Shown here: in pieces, positions 50,641-62,420 of the stretch
Layout: every line of letters begins with the position of its first letter
How positions within the stretch are numbered: the stretch's first letter is position 1
Assembly: GCA_023055505.1 (NCBI GenBank)
Contig: JALIRH010000004.1
Location: forward strand, 33,733,502 to 33,797,501
DNA length: 64,000 bases
Source of the DNA: Callipepla californica brunnescens
Taxonomy: Eukaryota > Chordata > Aves > Galliformes > Odontophoridae
Direction: 5' to 3'
The notes under the pieces: generated by a model
Told to the model about the DNA's origin: nothing
The model's input: only the letters and a program-made list of their open reading frames with translations
Databases searched by the model: none
Made by a program: the position numbers and the translations under genes

Positions 50641-50652
50641 TCAGCAAGATGC

Positions 50653-51492
50653 CATAGATTCATAGAATTGCCTGAGTTGGAAGAAACCCTTAAATGTCAT
50701 GTAGTCCAACACCCCTGTAATAAACAGGGACACCAACAGTTAGATCAGGTTGCTCAGAGCTACACCCAGCCTAACCTTGAATATCTCCAAGGACGGGACA
50801 TCCACCACATCTCTGGGCAACTTGTTCCAGTTCTTCACTACCCTTAAAAAAACCCACAAAACTCTTATATCCAATCTAAATCTCACGTGTTCTAATTTGA
50901 AATCATTTCCCCTTGTCCTATCACAGCAGACTTTGCTAAAGAGTCTGTCCTCTTCTATCTTATAATTCCTCTTTTGATACTGACAGGTCGCTATCAGGTC
51001 TACTCAGAGACTTCTCTTTTCTAGGCTGAACAGACACAGCTTTTTCAAGCTGTTCCTGTAGGGGAGATGTTCCATCCCTTGGATAATTTTTGTGGTGCTC
51101 CAGCAGGTCCACATCTCTTCTGTACTGAGGACTCCACAACTGGACATAGTACTCCAGGTGATGTCTCACCAGTGCAGAGTAGAGAGTATGAGTCACCTCT
51201 CCTGACCTTCTAAGTATGCTTCTTTTGATGTAGCCCAAGATATCGTTGGCTTTCTGGGTTACCAGGGCACACTGCTTTCTCACGTCCAGCTTGTCATCCA
51301 CCAGTACATTCAGGTCCTTTTCAGCAGGGCTGTGCTCAATCCTTTCAGCCTCCAACTTGTGCTGTGACTGAGGTGCAAGACCTTGCACTTGGCTTTGTTG
51401 AATCTGCTGTCTCTCTTTGGCCCACTTCTTAAGCCTCTCTAGGTCTCTCTGAATATGGTACACCATCCCTCAGGCATGTCGACTGCATCACA
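50653..51492 (-). mobile_element. CR1 LINE, 5'-truncated, with ORF2 C-terminal part
   Basis: The 3' end at about 50653 shows the CR1 octamer tail (minus strand ATTCTATGAATCTATG). The minus-strand frame 51466-50960 stays open for 168 codons and carries the CR1 reverse transcriptase C-terminal region. Visible motifs include LERLKKWA, an AEKDLNVLVDDKL motif, ALVTQKANDILGYIKRS, and LYSALVRHHLEYYVQLWSPQ (about residues 97-116). Just after the LLE motif a frameshift moves the normal continuation to another frame, which then meets a stop. The polymerase catalytic core and the endonuclease lie in the missing 5' part. About 840 bp long, dead. A near-identical short word (CAAGATGC at 50645-50652, CAAGGATGC at 51493-51501) flanks it and looks like the target-site duplication. 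Confidence 0.92.
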
Positions 51493-51783
51493 CAAGGATG
51501 CTATAGGGGATCATGTCATGCCATGTAATGTGGAATATTTCTTTGGCCAATTTGGGTCAGCTCTTCTGGCTCTGTTCCCCCTGCTAGATCCTTGTGCATA
51601 CCCAGCCTCCTCACTGACAGGGAAGCACAAAAAGATAAAAAATCCTGGACTTAATCTAAGTTCTGCCCTGCAACAATTAAAACATCAGTATGCTAATAAC
51701 ATTATTCCTATCCTAAATCCAAAACATAGCAGCATTCAAGCTAGTAGGAAAAAATGAACTCTGTTCCATAGAAAAACAAGACT
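51493..51783 (-). mobile_element. solo ERV LTR, 5' part (U3)
   Basis: Continuation of the LTR interrupted by CR1. The plus strand carries GGAATATTTCTTTGGCCAAT, TTGGGTCAGCTCTTCTGGCT, CTTGTGCATACCCAGCCTCC and ATCCAAAACATAGCAGCATT, which are the reverse complement of U3 words of the same avian LTR family. On the minus strand it starts at about 51783 near AGTCTTGTTTTTC, where the family usually starts with TG. The first bases are mutated, so the boundary is uncertain by a few bases. I could not establish a 4-6 bp target duplication at the outer ends. Confidence 0.82.
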
Positions 51784-54414
51784 GGTGATCAAGGATGTTG
51801 AGAGAATTTGGTTTCTGGAAATATGTTTGAACTGATTTTTTTCAATTTATTTGCTAGTAAATAATAGTTCTGAGAAGCTTGTGAAGGTCAGTGAACTCTC
51901 ATTATTATGCACAGGTATTTTTCTATGTGCAGGATCCAAGCCAGCACTTGGTGTTTCACAAATATCCACAGGCAGACAAATTTATGGGATGCAAGTGAAC
52001 CCCTGTTTCTAGGTCAACATAGCTTATGTTGATTAATCCTCCCCCATTCATTATAGGACTTGTGAAAGGACACTTCCAGAGTGACTGGTCTCTCTGATTA
52101 AGTTTTTTGTTTGTTTTTTTTTTCCCTGGAGAACTCTGCCTTCTGGAAAGAAGATCCCTGAATTGGTGCAGTTTTCTAGGAACCATTTCAATTAAGAACT
52201 GGTGAAAAGACCGTAAAGGTGAATAGCCAGCTAGAGCCACTGAACCTTAGCTGCAACTTCTCTCCTGTTTCATTCTAGTCAAGGTAGAGATGAACTATTA
52301 AGAATTGAAGATTCTATTTTTGATGCTTAAAAATTTACAGATAACATAGGCATTTTGCTGTGAAAAATCCCATAGGGATTTTGAGTGATGTCTTTTCATG
52401 GACCAACTTAATGCATGACTTAAGGAGCTCCATTTCCATTGAGATTGACAGAAACACATTCCAGATGGAGGTGGGGAAGGGGTTCATGCTCACTCTCCTC
52501 TCCCTCCCAGTTGCCTGTTCTGGTTATGTAAGCCTGCATCTCTCCTCCCTTTTCCTAACTGCTGATCCATACCTGATGGTCATGTCAGGCCTCCAGCACC
52601 ATAAGTACTCTGATTGCTGCACTCTCTGTTCTTTAACATGACAATTAAAAATGATTTACAAATAGTCTGTTTGGTTCCAAACAGAGAGCAGTGAGAGGCT
52701 GCAGGACTTGCTGTGATATCAGAGACACCCAGGCATCCTGGCAGCTGCTGCCTTTGCATTCACTGCACGTTTGTCCCTGGGGTTTTATGAAAGATGTCTA
52801 TTCTCAAAGGGCTGCTTTGTAAGAGTTCTCAGTAGGACCAGAAGAGTCAGGCAGAATCAGCATCTTGGAGATAGTGGCCTCTTTCCAGTAAGGATACTTG
52901 GTGTTTATGGGGCTGCTGTAGGAATATCCCTGTAAGAAGTGAGAAGGCTGTGCAGGAGGGCACGTGCTGACTTGGGGACTGGTATTAACCATCAGTCAGA
53001 GAAGAATGAGTACTGTTTACTCTTTTCCTACTGTCACTCTATAAGCTCACAGGGCCTGAGACTGATCCATGGGCCTTTTGGAGGGTGTTCATGCAACTCA
53101 ATTTTGAGTAACTAAAGCACAGTGCAGGACTGCCTTGACTCTGTACAGTCTGTGGAGAGAAATGAGATCCCTCAGAGAGTTTCAGAGCACTGATGACACT
53201 TGCATCTTGAATCACCTTCTGAAGAGGGCTGCTAGTTCTTATAACCACAGTGTGAATTTTTTCTCCTGACACTTTTATCAAATTGTTAGGGTCAGTTGTG
53301 TTTCTAGTTTATGACAGAAGCTGCTAAAGATATTTTGTGCATGCGTACCCCACATTCAAGCCCTAACTCTGGAGCAGTGGAGCAGTACTATGACAGGTGT
53401 GCTCTGCTGGACCTGGTTTGCTCTGCCAAAGAGTCTCTAGAAGAATTTTTCCAGTCATTAATATTTTTCAGTGAAGGACCAGCAGCTGATGTGATATTTT
53501 GTGAAGTCAACCTATGAAAGTAAAGGTGAATGCAAAGTACTAATACTGCTTCCTTTCCCACATATCACTTCTCTCTTGTATGTTTTAGTTCAAGGTGTGT
53601 CAAAAGCTGATGTCACTTCTTGATTTAGCCCAGTAGGAAAGAGGCCACCCTGAATGTTGCATCCTCTTTCCTGTCAGTTCACTGACATATGCCATCAGGT
53701 ATCATCTTCTTCTGTGTGCTGCTTTGCCCATTGCCATGATTGTTCGCTTACTGCTGAGAGTGCCGTGGGAGTATTCACAACACTGTGTTCCAAAGGCACT
53801 GCATCATGTAATGGGGGGGGAACCTACACAGGGCTGCCTGTGTGTGAGAAGAGATGGAGAATATTCCAGACACTCTGATATTCACATGGGCCACAGCTGA
53901 GCTGCTCCTCAGAAGCAGGCATGATAACCCATTAATTGCTTTTACGATGTACTGCAGCAGAAGCTGGTGTTTTCTCAGCTGATTGTGGTACCCTGTGCTG
54001 TCAATGAAAGATTAGCACTGCTATGGAAAGATTTTGCTAATTCTGAGTAAAAGAGGTGGTGGTCATAAATGGTCATAAATAATGCCTTACTTCAAGTCTT
54101 GTTTTCATAAAGCATGTGTGAGCTACGTGATGTTTAGTGGAGCTATGGACTGTCCCTACTACTCTGAAAAAAAGGGGGAAATGAGAGGAATGAAAATCCA
54201 AATAAAAAAACCAAATATGTAAAGTAAAGTAAATGGTATATGTGTGAATGAGATCTGTGTGGCACAAAGCTGGTATTTTCATTCTGCAGTGGCCACACTA
54301 TGGCCTTCTCAAGAAAAAAAATCTTCATTTTACACACTGAAAGTAAAAAAGAAAATGAACTGGAAAAAATATCAGGCTACTAAAATGCATAGATGATTGA
54401 GTTGCAAGCATTTC

Positions 54415-54464
54415 AGCTTTGTAAATAAAAAAGTAGTGTAAGCTTTGTAAATAAAAAAAGTAGT
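54415..54464. repeat. two-copy tandem duplication of about 26 bp
   Basis: AGCTTTGTAAATAAAAAAG followed by TAGT occurs at 54415-54437 and, with one extra A, at 54441-54464, separated by GTA. The near identity suggests a recent event. Confidence 0.92.
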
Positions 54465-56744
54465 TGAGCATTTGCTCTACCAAGCATTATTGCGCTCTTT
54501 CTATCTGTTGTAGTTTCCATATAAATAAATAGGAGGTATTAGTTTCAGAGCGACCTACATATCTTGACATGACTGAGACTGACACTGTGGGTCAGGACCT
54601 GGGGCATAGTTGTTAAGCTAATTTAAAAAATAAGAAAATAGAAAAGTGAAGCTAGTACTGCTTGTTTGACCAGATCTTTAGAATGCTGTTACAATGCCAC
54701 TTTCCTGACAAATTTTTAATCCTGAACTTCTACAATGTACTCATTATTAAGACTGTGCCTTTGAATTCTAGCTTTCTGAGCTCTCAATAGCAGTGGAAGA
54801 TATTGCTGCTGCCTTAAGAAGCAGGAACAGGCATGGAAAGAAGTGATATAACATGCCCCGAGTTAGCATAGTTTTAGAATTAGGAATATAACTTGAGCTG
54901 TTCCAGCTTTATTTTCAGTCCCTTCATAGTATTTTGCAACAAAAGGGATGGGGGTTGATCAGAAGTACAGCAGGAGAGGTGGAAATCAAGGAGCGATTTC
55001 TAGAGTGGTGACTGAGCAAAGGAGATGTTTATGGTACCTTCTTAGCTAGCTAATGTTGTATGAGGTGAAGTTAGAATTTCAGTGTAGTTCTTCAAAATTA
55101 CTGTTTTCCACATGATGACATTACTGCTTGGTTTTGCTGTGCAGGTGGGTAAACCTCTGCAATAGCTCTGTGTATGTACACACCAGACATAGCTCCATTT
55201 CAGTTCTGTTTCAGCGTGTGCACTTAAATCCTTTTGGGTAAGGAGTTAAACTGTCTGCATTTTTGATTTGAGCATGTTGCTCAAATCAGAGGAGGTAATT
55301 AATTCTAAGAACGACTCATTTTTCTGCTCCTCCCATCCCAGCATCATAAAAACAAGATCAGTCTGTAGAGCTGAGGTGTTTGAGGCATTCACAAGTGAAA
55401 AGTTGTTAGACACTGAAATACAGGTAAATGCTTCTGAAATTACCCTTAATTACAGTGTTGTGTGTGTCTGTATCTAATACGTTCCCTCCCTACCACCCAG
55501 CCTCCTTTCTACCTCACCCACCTCAGCTGTGCTTGCTAACTTCTGAAAACCAAGGGTGTGCACTGCACTTTCCCAGCTGCCCAGGCAAAGGCAGAGACTT
55601 TGTGATTAGGGTGTTCATCGTGGATTATGCTAGGAAATGAAAGAGCCAGAAAATCTCTCAGGAAATATCTTGTCCAGCAGCCATCGTACAGATTCTTCTT
55701 GTATAGCTGTCATGTGTGAATTTTTGTCTTTTTCTGCTGTGGTGACGTCGCAGGTTTTCCATCTGGTCATTCCTTAGCATCTTCTTCTTCACCTAGAGAA
55801 AAGACAAAACACTTCTGCCTTGCTGTTTTGCTGGCTACTCTGATGATCTGAGAAGAAGGCCAACTTGTTTTAAGAAGTTAGTTGTCTCACATTAGTTTCA
55901 TCTAGGCAATTATGTCATCAGCAGTTGAATCTCGTCTCAGATATCTCAAAATTTCTTATTTCCATTAATGTAACTAAGATCTCAGGAAGGGCTTTTTCTT
56001 TTTCACAGAAGGATTTATCCTGGCATAAAGGTGCCCTGTTCAGACCCACATTAGGAACATACAGTATGTATAAATGCCTACAGAGGAGATGGTGTGTTAG
56101 CAAGACATCATGTTACCTCAGGCTGCCTCATAAGCACAAGACTCATACCAGTGTTACACTGCAAAACAGTCTTAGTTTGGAATGTAGTTCTGTGCTGCAG
56201 TACCAAGCGTATTTGAAAATATTGTTTTGTTTAATGGGAAAGTTCATGAAATAATTGGCTTTTCTTCTGCATTACTGAGAGGCATACATTGGTGGGGAGA
56301 GACAGGGCTGAGGACAGGGAGAACCTATTTGCAATGGGAAATATTTTACTGCAGCGTAGATATGGCCTATATCATTTGCATGCCTGACACACAGACACAC
56401 ACACATAAAGATGGTGTAACAATTTTTTTCTTCCCCCCTGTCTTGATTAGCTCCTTCCAAATGACCCTTTCCTGCTTGGACTCCCTGTGAACCACATGGC
56501 CTGTGGATAGCACTTCTGAATATGCATGACCTGATGGGAGAATCTAATGTGTGAATCACACTTAAAACAGACCCACCCACTCACTCCCTGACATCAGCTT
56601 TTTCAGAACTGTGAAGTGAGAGCGATTTTAAAATTAGAAAGCATGTCATCAGGAACTTTTATCAGCCCTCAGAGAAAATAAATAACCACTCAAGATGTGA
56701 GAATGGATTTAACTAATGCAGTTATTTATTTTTGCTTTGCAGTT

Positions 56745-56762
56745 AAAAAAAAAAAAAAAAAA
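56745..56762. repeat. poly(A) run of 18
   Basis: Uninterrupted A homopolymer following GCTTTGCAGTT. No retroposed gene body is recognised upstream. Confidence 0.9.
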
Positions 56763-57894
56763 GCTTTCATATTTCTTCAATATCGATGCTCTTCTCCAAA
56801 AAAAGTGAACAATAACTGTAATAGATGTCAGAAAATAACTGTCATCTCTAGTTCTTCTCCCATGTCTCCTGAGATCCTAGTTTGTAGTTTCTCGGGGATT
56901 GTTTCTGCATGTGGTATACATGCAAATTATTTCATTGGGAAGAATGAAGAAAAGAAATAATAATCCTTTTTTCTGCTACGTGTTTTTCTTGAACATTTGC
57001 ATTTTAAAAGTAAGCAATCTTGTGTGCTGTTAGAGTGGGTGAATTTCTAAGAGGAAAAAAACCAAACCAACTAAGAACTTAAATTGTCAAGTTTCTACAG
57101 AATAATTAAGCTAAGAGGAAAAGAACCCAACATCTTATTTTTTATGTTTATAGTTATCTTTTTTTTCAAGTAGTTTGTGGGTTTTTCTTGTTTCATAAAT
57201 TACCGTGATTTATGTGTGCTAAAAAATCAGGACTGGAAAGCTGTCTACAAAAGAAATCAGTTGATTTCCTGCAGCCTCACTGTGTTGTGCTGTGACCTTA
57301 CCAGATTTTGCATAGAGTTATTTAGGGCTTGCCCAAACCAAACCAAAACAACCCAAACAGTTTTCTTGTTTGGTTGGTTGGTTTTCAGGAAGTAATAGCA
57401 ATGACTTCAGTAGAAGGTCCTTTGCCCTTCAAAGTGGTACTGATTCCAGTGTCCTTTTGGGATAAAGTATAGGCCTATTTCCTGACTGTTGGTGTTTGTA
57501 AAGATCTTCTGTCAGTTTTCACAATTGTAGATATGTTAAATCCAGGGTTCTGGTCTAGTTCCAATTTGAGGAGCTATTTTCTGCTTAGTTTCTGCAGCAG
57601 ATTTGTATTGGCTGCGATCTCCTCCTCCACTTGCTGTCATACGTTTTCATGTTTGCTGAGCTCTTTTAAACAGCCACCACATTCCACTTCTGTGTGCATT
57701 AGCAACTACTTCTAGAGTGGAATGTGGCAGCACAATATTATACTTCACTTAGGGGAAGATATGATAATGAATGCTATAACAAATCAAAGCCATGAGAAGA
57801 AATGTAAGGTAGGCAGAAACTAATTACTAAGTTGGATTTTTGCCAGCATAGTGGGATTAACAAGTTTACACAGAAAGACTAGAAAGCACTTAAA

Positions 57895-58135
57895 GGTGAA
57901 GTGAAAGGTGCCTTAGACATAAGACACCTGTGCCATCCAGTCCTTCCCCTGGCATTCGCTGCAGGCTTGTTCTTTATGCCACTTTCACCAATGATACACC
58001 CAGTCTAATTATAAATGACTATGAAAGGCACACAGTTTCCATCATCAGCCTGTGGAGGCTGTTCCAGGAGATTTGTTTCCAAATGAAAGCGCATCTCAAC
58101 CTTCCTCCCACGTGTTTCTTTGTGTCTTTTTCTTT
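57895..58135 (-). mobile_element. very old CR1-type LINE fragment
   Basis: The plus strand reads CCATCCAGTCCTTCCCCTGG, then GCAGGCTTGTTCTTTATGCC, CCAGTCTAATTATAAATGAC, TTTCCATCATCAGCCTGTGG and AGGCTGTTCCAGGAG. This is the order of segments in antisense to the 3' region of old CR1/L3-like LINEs known from turtles, crocodilians and birds ('...CAGTCTAGTTTTAAATGACTC...TTCCACCACTTCCCTTGGGAGACTGTTCCA...'). It is clearly older than the 50.7-kb copy. The element lies on the minus strand, has no open frame, and its ends are approximate. Confidence 0.62.
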
Positions 58136-60073
58136 CTAATTTAAAGTCCAAGAATTGCTTCCTTCCCCTTCTCCTATTTTCCCTGACCAGAGTCTTTGCA
58201 TTTTGTGCCCTACTATGCTTTGTAGGCATTTGTTGCAGCAGACTGTTTTCTGCGTGCTTGCCTTTCCAGCCATCAGATGGGTTTCATCAAGCATCCCCTG
58301 CAATCACTTGTAGCCTCATCTACAAACAGCTTGTGCTGTAACTTCGACTTAAAATCACTACTTCTGTTGGATGCTGGTCTCCAAGCAGTAAGGACATGGT
58401 TGAGGTTATGAAGCACAAGAGGGATTGTATACCCAAGGAAGCCAGACACATTCAACCCTGTCTCTGATTCCTTGTTTCAGGTGGGTGTTGCTCATGCCAG
58501 CTTAGATGAACTGCCTGTTAGATCACTTTGGAAGAGGTAGGCTTTGTAATAGAAAATGATTTACGCTATTCACTGGGACTTTGCTATCAGCTGAGCATAT
58601 CAGTGAGAAAATTTTCTCTCTGTACAGTATAGAACTTAACTTTCCACTGTATGGCTATTACACTTCTTACTTTGTGCAGCACAAACAGTAAATAAGTAGC
58701 CAAAAATATTCAGATTAGAGGCTGGATCTCATTTTAGACCTGTGAAGTTCACAAAAAGGGCTTTAGTGTTTCACTCAGACTGCTGTTTCCTTTGTATCCT
58801 GTTCTCTCCGCCTGTATTTTCAGCCTGTTGTGTGTTATGTGCATCCTGTCAGGGTTCAGGAGTCTTGTTAGTTTTGATGTATTGGAGATTTTATTATCAC
58901 TTTTTTTTTTTTTCCAAACATATTTCCAGAATATGCAAAGAAGGAATTTTGTGTTCTTCAGTGTATTTCAGTTCAAGTACCAAATACCCAAAGCAACATA
59001 TACGTGCTTTTCTCAGAACAGAGGATGTTTTCCTATATGTGAGGCCTTAGTCCTGCAATGAGCTTTCAGCCGAGACATCTACAACTGCAAACCTTGGTAG
59101 CTACAAGGTCACATTATGTAATTACTTTTGTATCCTGAATTTATGTAATATACTTGATAGATATTAAAATCTTTTTTGGAGAAAAAGAACAACTGTTTAA
59201 TTTCTTTTTCTGCTAATTATGGAACAAATTAGATCTTGTTAATCATTTGTCTCTAGAAAAATGATAAAAGGCTGTAATTACTAAAAAGAATACTGTAAAC
59301 AAAAATGGTTTTGATTGCTTCTGCTGACACATTGTCTCAAACAGAGCTTGAAAGTCAGAATAGATCAGATAATCTGACAAAGAGCCAAAACTGAACAGAT
59401 TGCTGCTTTCGTCTGCTGTGGGTTTATGTTCATTTTCAGACTGTGTGATTTAGTAGGATTGGTCAGGAGGGGGGATAGAAGGTAAGATGGAGAGCAATTC
59501 CTTAAGGGAAAAATAAAATGAAAGCTTACGAAGTATTTGGAAAGTAGTTCTTGAGATAGTAGGAGTAGATAAGAGACATCTTTGGCAAGCCTGAGGTTAT
59601 AGTTTCTTAAAGTATTATTTTAGAATAATGTTATTAGACCTCACTGAAACCCCAGGGAGAGAATCTCCGTCATGGCTTTTTTGTTTATTTATTTATTTAA
59701 AATTAAGTATGTCCTTTATTGTTAATTTTGTTTTTCTACCTTTAGCAGTAACAGTTAGAATATTACAATCCAACAGACTGTGTTTGTATTCTGCAACTGG
59801 AGCTGTCAATCAGTGTGTTGTTATCAGAGGTTTGTTCCATAAACGTTAGACAACTGGGGCCCAATTATCCTATCTGTAATGCAGTGTGAATTTGACAAAT
59901 AAAGGTGCAAGTTACAGTTAATCTTTCCTTAGTGAGTACGTGTTTTATGAAGATGCTATCATATGGTTTCAGAAGAGCAAAGGGCGTATAAAGGCACATA
60001 AAAGATTCAGGGCTCTATGATACGTGCCCATGGTTGTCTTTAGATAAGGCATAGTTAGACCTACATCCTTCTT

Positions 60074-60104
<31 letters not shown>

Positions 60105-62185
60105 CTCTCTTCAGACTTGGAATAAAAAAGAGAAGGGCTTAAGCCATTCCGGGTAGCTTTTCTTTGATCTGGTTTCTTTGTATGGGAATGCAAAGTATAT
60201 TGCTGTAGTACTAATTCAGAATTCTTCATGGACTTGGGATATCTGTATGATTCACTTATCCCTCACACAAGAGATGACTGATATTGTATTTAGGAGTTAT
60301 GCTGCTGTGTATTTACAGGAGTCCTTTATTTAGGAAGCCTGAACTATTAGAAGCAACTGCATTGTACAGCTGGTCATAGGAACTCTATCTAAAACAGTCA
60401 TTCAGGAACGTATTTTTACTTCCATATTTCACTTGAATGAACAGTATGTTTTTGTTTTAATTAATGTTGCCTCTGATATTCCAGAGGAGCACACCAGTGA
60501 GAAGTTGCCAGTGTACAGCAAAGGTGCGTGCCTGGATTCAGTAGATGCAGTGCTGATGTTTAAGAAAAGGTAGACCACAAAATGAGATGATTTCACATCT
60601 GCCCATGCTTATCCATGTCACCTAGGGATTTCTTCTCCATTCTAATGCAGCTAATTTATTGAAGATTTTTCTCTTTTATAGGATTTAGGAAAACTTTCTA
60701 TTGTGCATTTAATATTAAAACGCTAAATTTATCAGTTTCATGTTGTGCCACCAGCTGCCCCTGCATTGCTATAGAACCCCAAAGTTGTATACTAGCAAAA
60801 TAATCTGTCTTGTAGAATTTGTAGAATTCTAGTTACTTGTAGAATTATGTAAATTTGCTAATGAAAACAAAATAGTCTGAAAGAAGATATTTTGAGAACA
60901 TGGGCTACTTCTCTCTGTGCCATTCTATACAGAATCATGGACATTCCTCTTAGCAGTCTTCAGTCCTGTTGATACCATCTTATAGCATCCAGAAATGTGC
61001 AAGATTTGGAGATGCCAACATCTAACATTCATGTAATTGGATGATCTGTGCTTTTTCCTGTCATGGTGTACAGTCTCATTAAAGAATTTTTGAGATCACT
61101 ATTTTCTATATGTAAAGGAAAGGAATCCAGTTTCCTTACCATTCCCTTACTTTCTCAGGTGAGGCCACAATTTGCTAATACTTATCTTTAGAGACATTTT
61201 GGGGAATAAAATATCTTCAAACTCAAAACGCTTCATGTCAACATGTAGAAATTATACTACAGGTTGTCCTGAAGACTCCATGGCATTGCCTATTGACCTA
61301 TACCTGAGAGAAAAAATGGCAGGTGCTGCATGGCCACATTTCTAGTTGCATGAAGCCATGCCAACCTAACCGACTCAGTTCTGTGTGCTTTGTTGAGTGT
61401 ATCTATGCAGGTGTGCATGCAGGTCACTCACACTGAAGTCAACTTTTTCCCTCACTTTTTTTCCCCTTTCTTTTGTGGACATCATTTATTTCCTTCCACA
61501 TCTGTGTTTATACCCTTTTGCATGTCCTTTCTTATTCTTCATTCCCACTCACGTGTTACAGTAGTAATGAGACATTATTGTGCTGCACAGCAAACAAACC
61601 TTAGGTAAAAGGATACGACGTTCATAGAAGAACACGAGGTGACCAAGAAGATTAAGGTATTAATGCTGAGTGGACTTTTTACTCCCTTGCTTATCCTCCT
61701 GCACACGCTTCCATTCTTATATCATGGTTCACTTTCTCCTCTGAGTTTGAAGAGCAGACTCCCCACTTAACTATTTGTGATCTTAACCTGATCTTTTTGT
61801 TCCCTGGGTGTTGTATTTATTTATTTGTTTTTATATTCAGTGAAACAAAAACCCAATGATCCATACAGCTTCTTTTTCCTGAGAATTTGGCATTATCAGA
61901 ATTACTGTTGATTATATGCAAAAGCATTCTCTTGGTGCTTGGATGATGTCTTAATGATGTTGTTGTAAACAATTACTTAATATCCTAATAGAAGGACTTT
62001 GCAGGTGCTCATATGTACTGGTGGGATTTTTCCAGCTATTCGTTTTATAGAAAAAAAAGTGGCAGACCTCACTGTGAAAAGTGCTCCAGAGTTAGGTCTC
62101 CCTTCTTCTCTCTCTCTTTGTTTTTCTCACTTTCCCTGCTTTCTCTGTTCCTTTTTTCCTTCTTTTTCTCTTCTGCAGACATTTC
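58136..62185. other. anonymous sequence, no gene seen
   Basis: Contains T-rich tracts near 58899 and at 60072-60104, and a cluster of TGTAGAATT words at 60810-60847. No repeat family or exon is recognised. Open frames are at most 102 codons. Confidence 0.5.
60072..60104. repeat. poly(T) tract interrupted by one C
   Basis: Fourteen T, one C, then 18 T. Low-complexity tract that encodes a lysine run in an antisense frame, which explains the 86-codon open frame there. Confidence 0.9.
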
Positions 62186-62202
62186 TTTTTTTTTTTTTTT
62201 TT
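62186..62202. repeat. poly(T) run of 17
   Basis: A T homopolymer at the end of a longer pyrimidine-rich stretch (62095-62215), immediately before the candidate regulatory element. Confidence 0.9.
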
Positions 62203-62214
62203 GTCTTTCCCCTA

Positions 62215-62420
62215 GACTGAAAATGATGTTTGCTGCTTATGGAGTATTGATTGTGTATTATCAGTCAGGCTCACACATTGACAATGCGTGCAGTGCCAAG
62301 GTAGCCGTGACAATGAGGGCCGGTTGCCATGGCAGTGAAAGAGGCCTATTGCCGCTACCAGGCGCCTGCTCCATTGCGATAATCATGCTGCTCATTTCAT
62401 TTTAATTGAAATTTGAAATC
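62215..62420. promoter_or_regulatory. candidate conserved enhancer with RFX X-box
   Basis: The most distinctive non-repeat block in the window. About 120 bp retain six CpGs (GCGT, CCGT, CCGG, CCGC, GCGC, GCGA) where the surroundings have almost none. GTTGCCATGGCAGT at 62323-62336 is a near-perfect palindromic RFX X-box (GTTGCC, AT spacer, GGCARC-type arm; last two bases differ). Nearby lie CATTGACAATG at about 62277 (inverted ATTG/CAAT, SOX-like), GCGATAATCATG (TAATC, OTX/PITX-like) at about 62376, and TTTTAATTGAAATTTG (TAATTG homeodomain core) at about 62400. A minor open frame crosses it (62013-62405) but looks like noise. Regulatory function is inference; RFX recognition of such X-boxes is established knowledge. 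Confidence 0.5.

Larger units (their letters stand above)
50363..50652 (-). mobile_element. solo ERV LTR, 3' part (core promoter, R, U5)
   Basis: The plus strand begins TGGTTGTGGTTTAACCTGGC and contains GGGTTGAGATAAAGACAGTT and TTAATAGGGCAG. In reverse complement this is the 3' half of a very common avian LTR, ending in the 'CCCTATTAAACTGTCTTTATCTCAACCCA' type region. The LTR therefore reads on the minus strand. No primer binding site or gag-pol-env sequence adjoins it, so it is a solo LTR left by recombination. The element is interrupted at 50645-50652 by a nested CR1 and resumes at about 51493. Joined length without the CR1 is about 570 bp, normal for the family. I assign it to the avian class III (ERVL-like) group from memory. 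Confidence 0.85.
51784..57894. other. anonymous sequence, no gene seen
   Basis: No exon or interspersed repeat is recognised in about 6 kb. A run of eight G (about 53812), a GGTCATAAAT doublet at about 54060-54080, the 26-bp tandem duplication at 54415-54464, and a poly(A) at 56745-56762 are the only local structures. The 56580-56700 part has mild regulatory texture (see findings). Confidence 0.45.

Noticed and set aside
62013..62405. 130-codon plus-strand frame crossing the candidate enhancer.
   Set aside because: Its first half is encoded by a pyrimidine-rich tract and a T17 run (Ser/Phe/Leu repeats). The second half has no known domain. The noncoding reading explains the block better.
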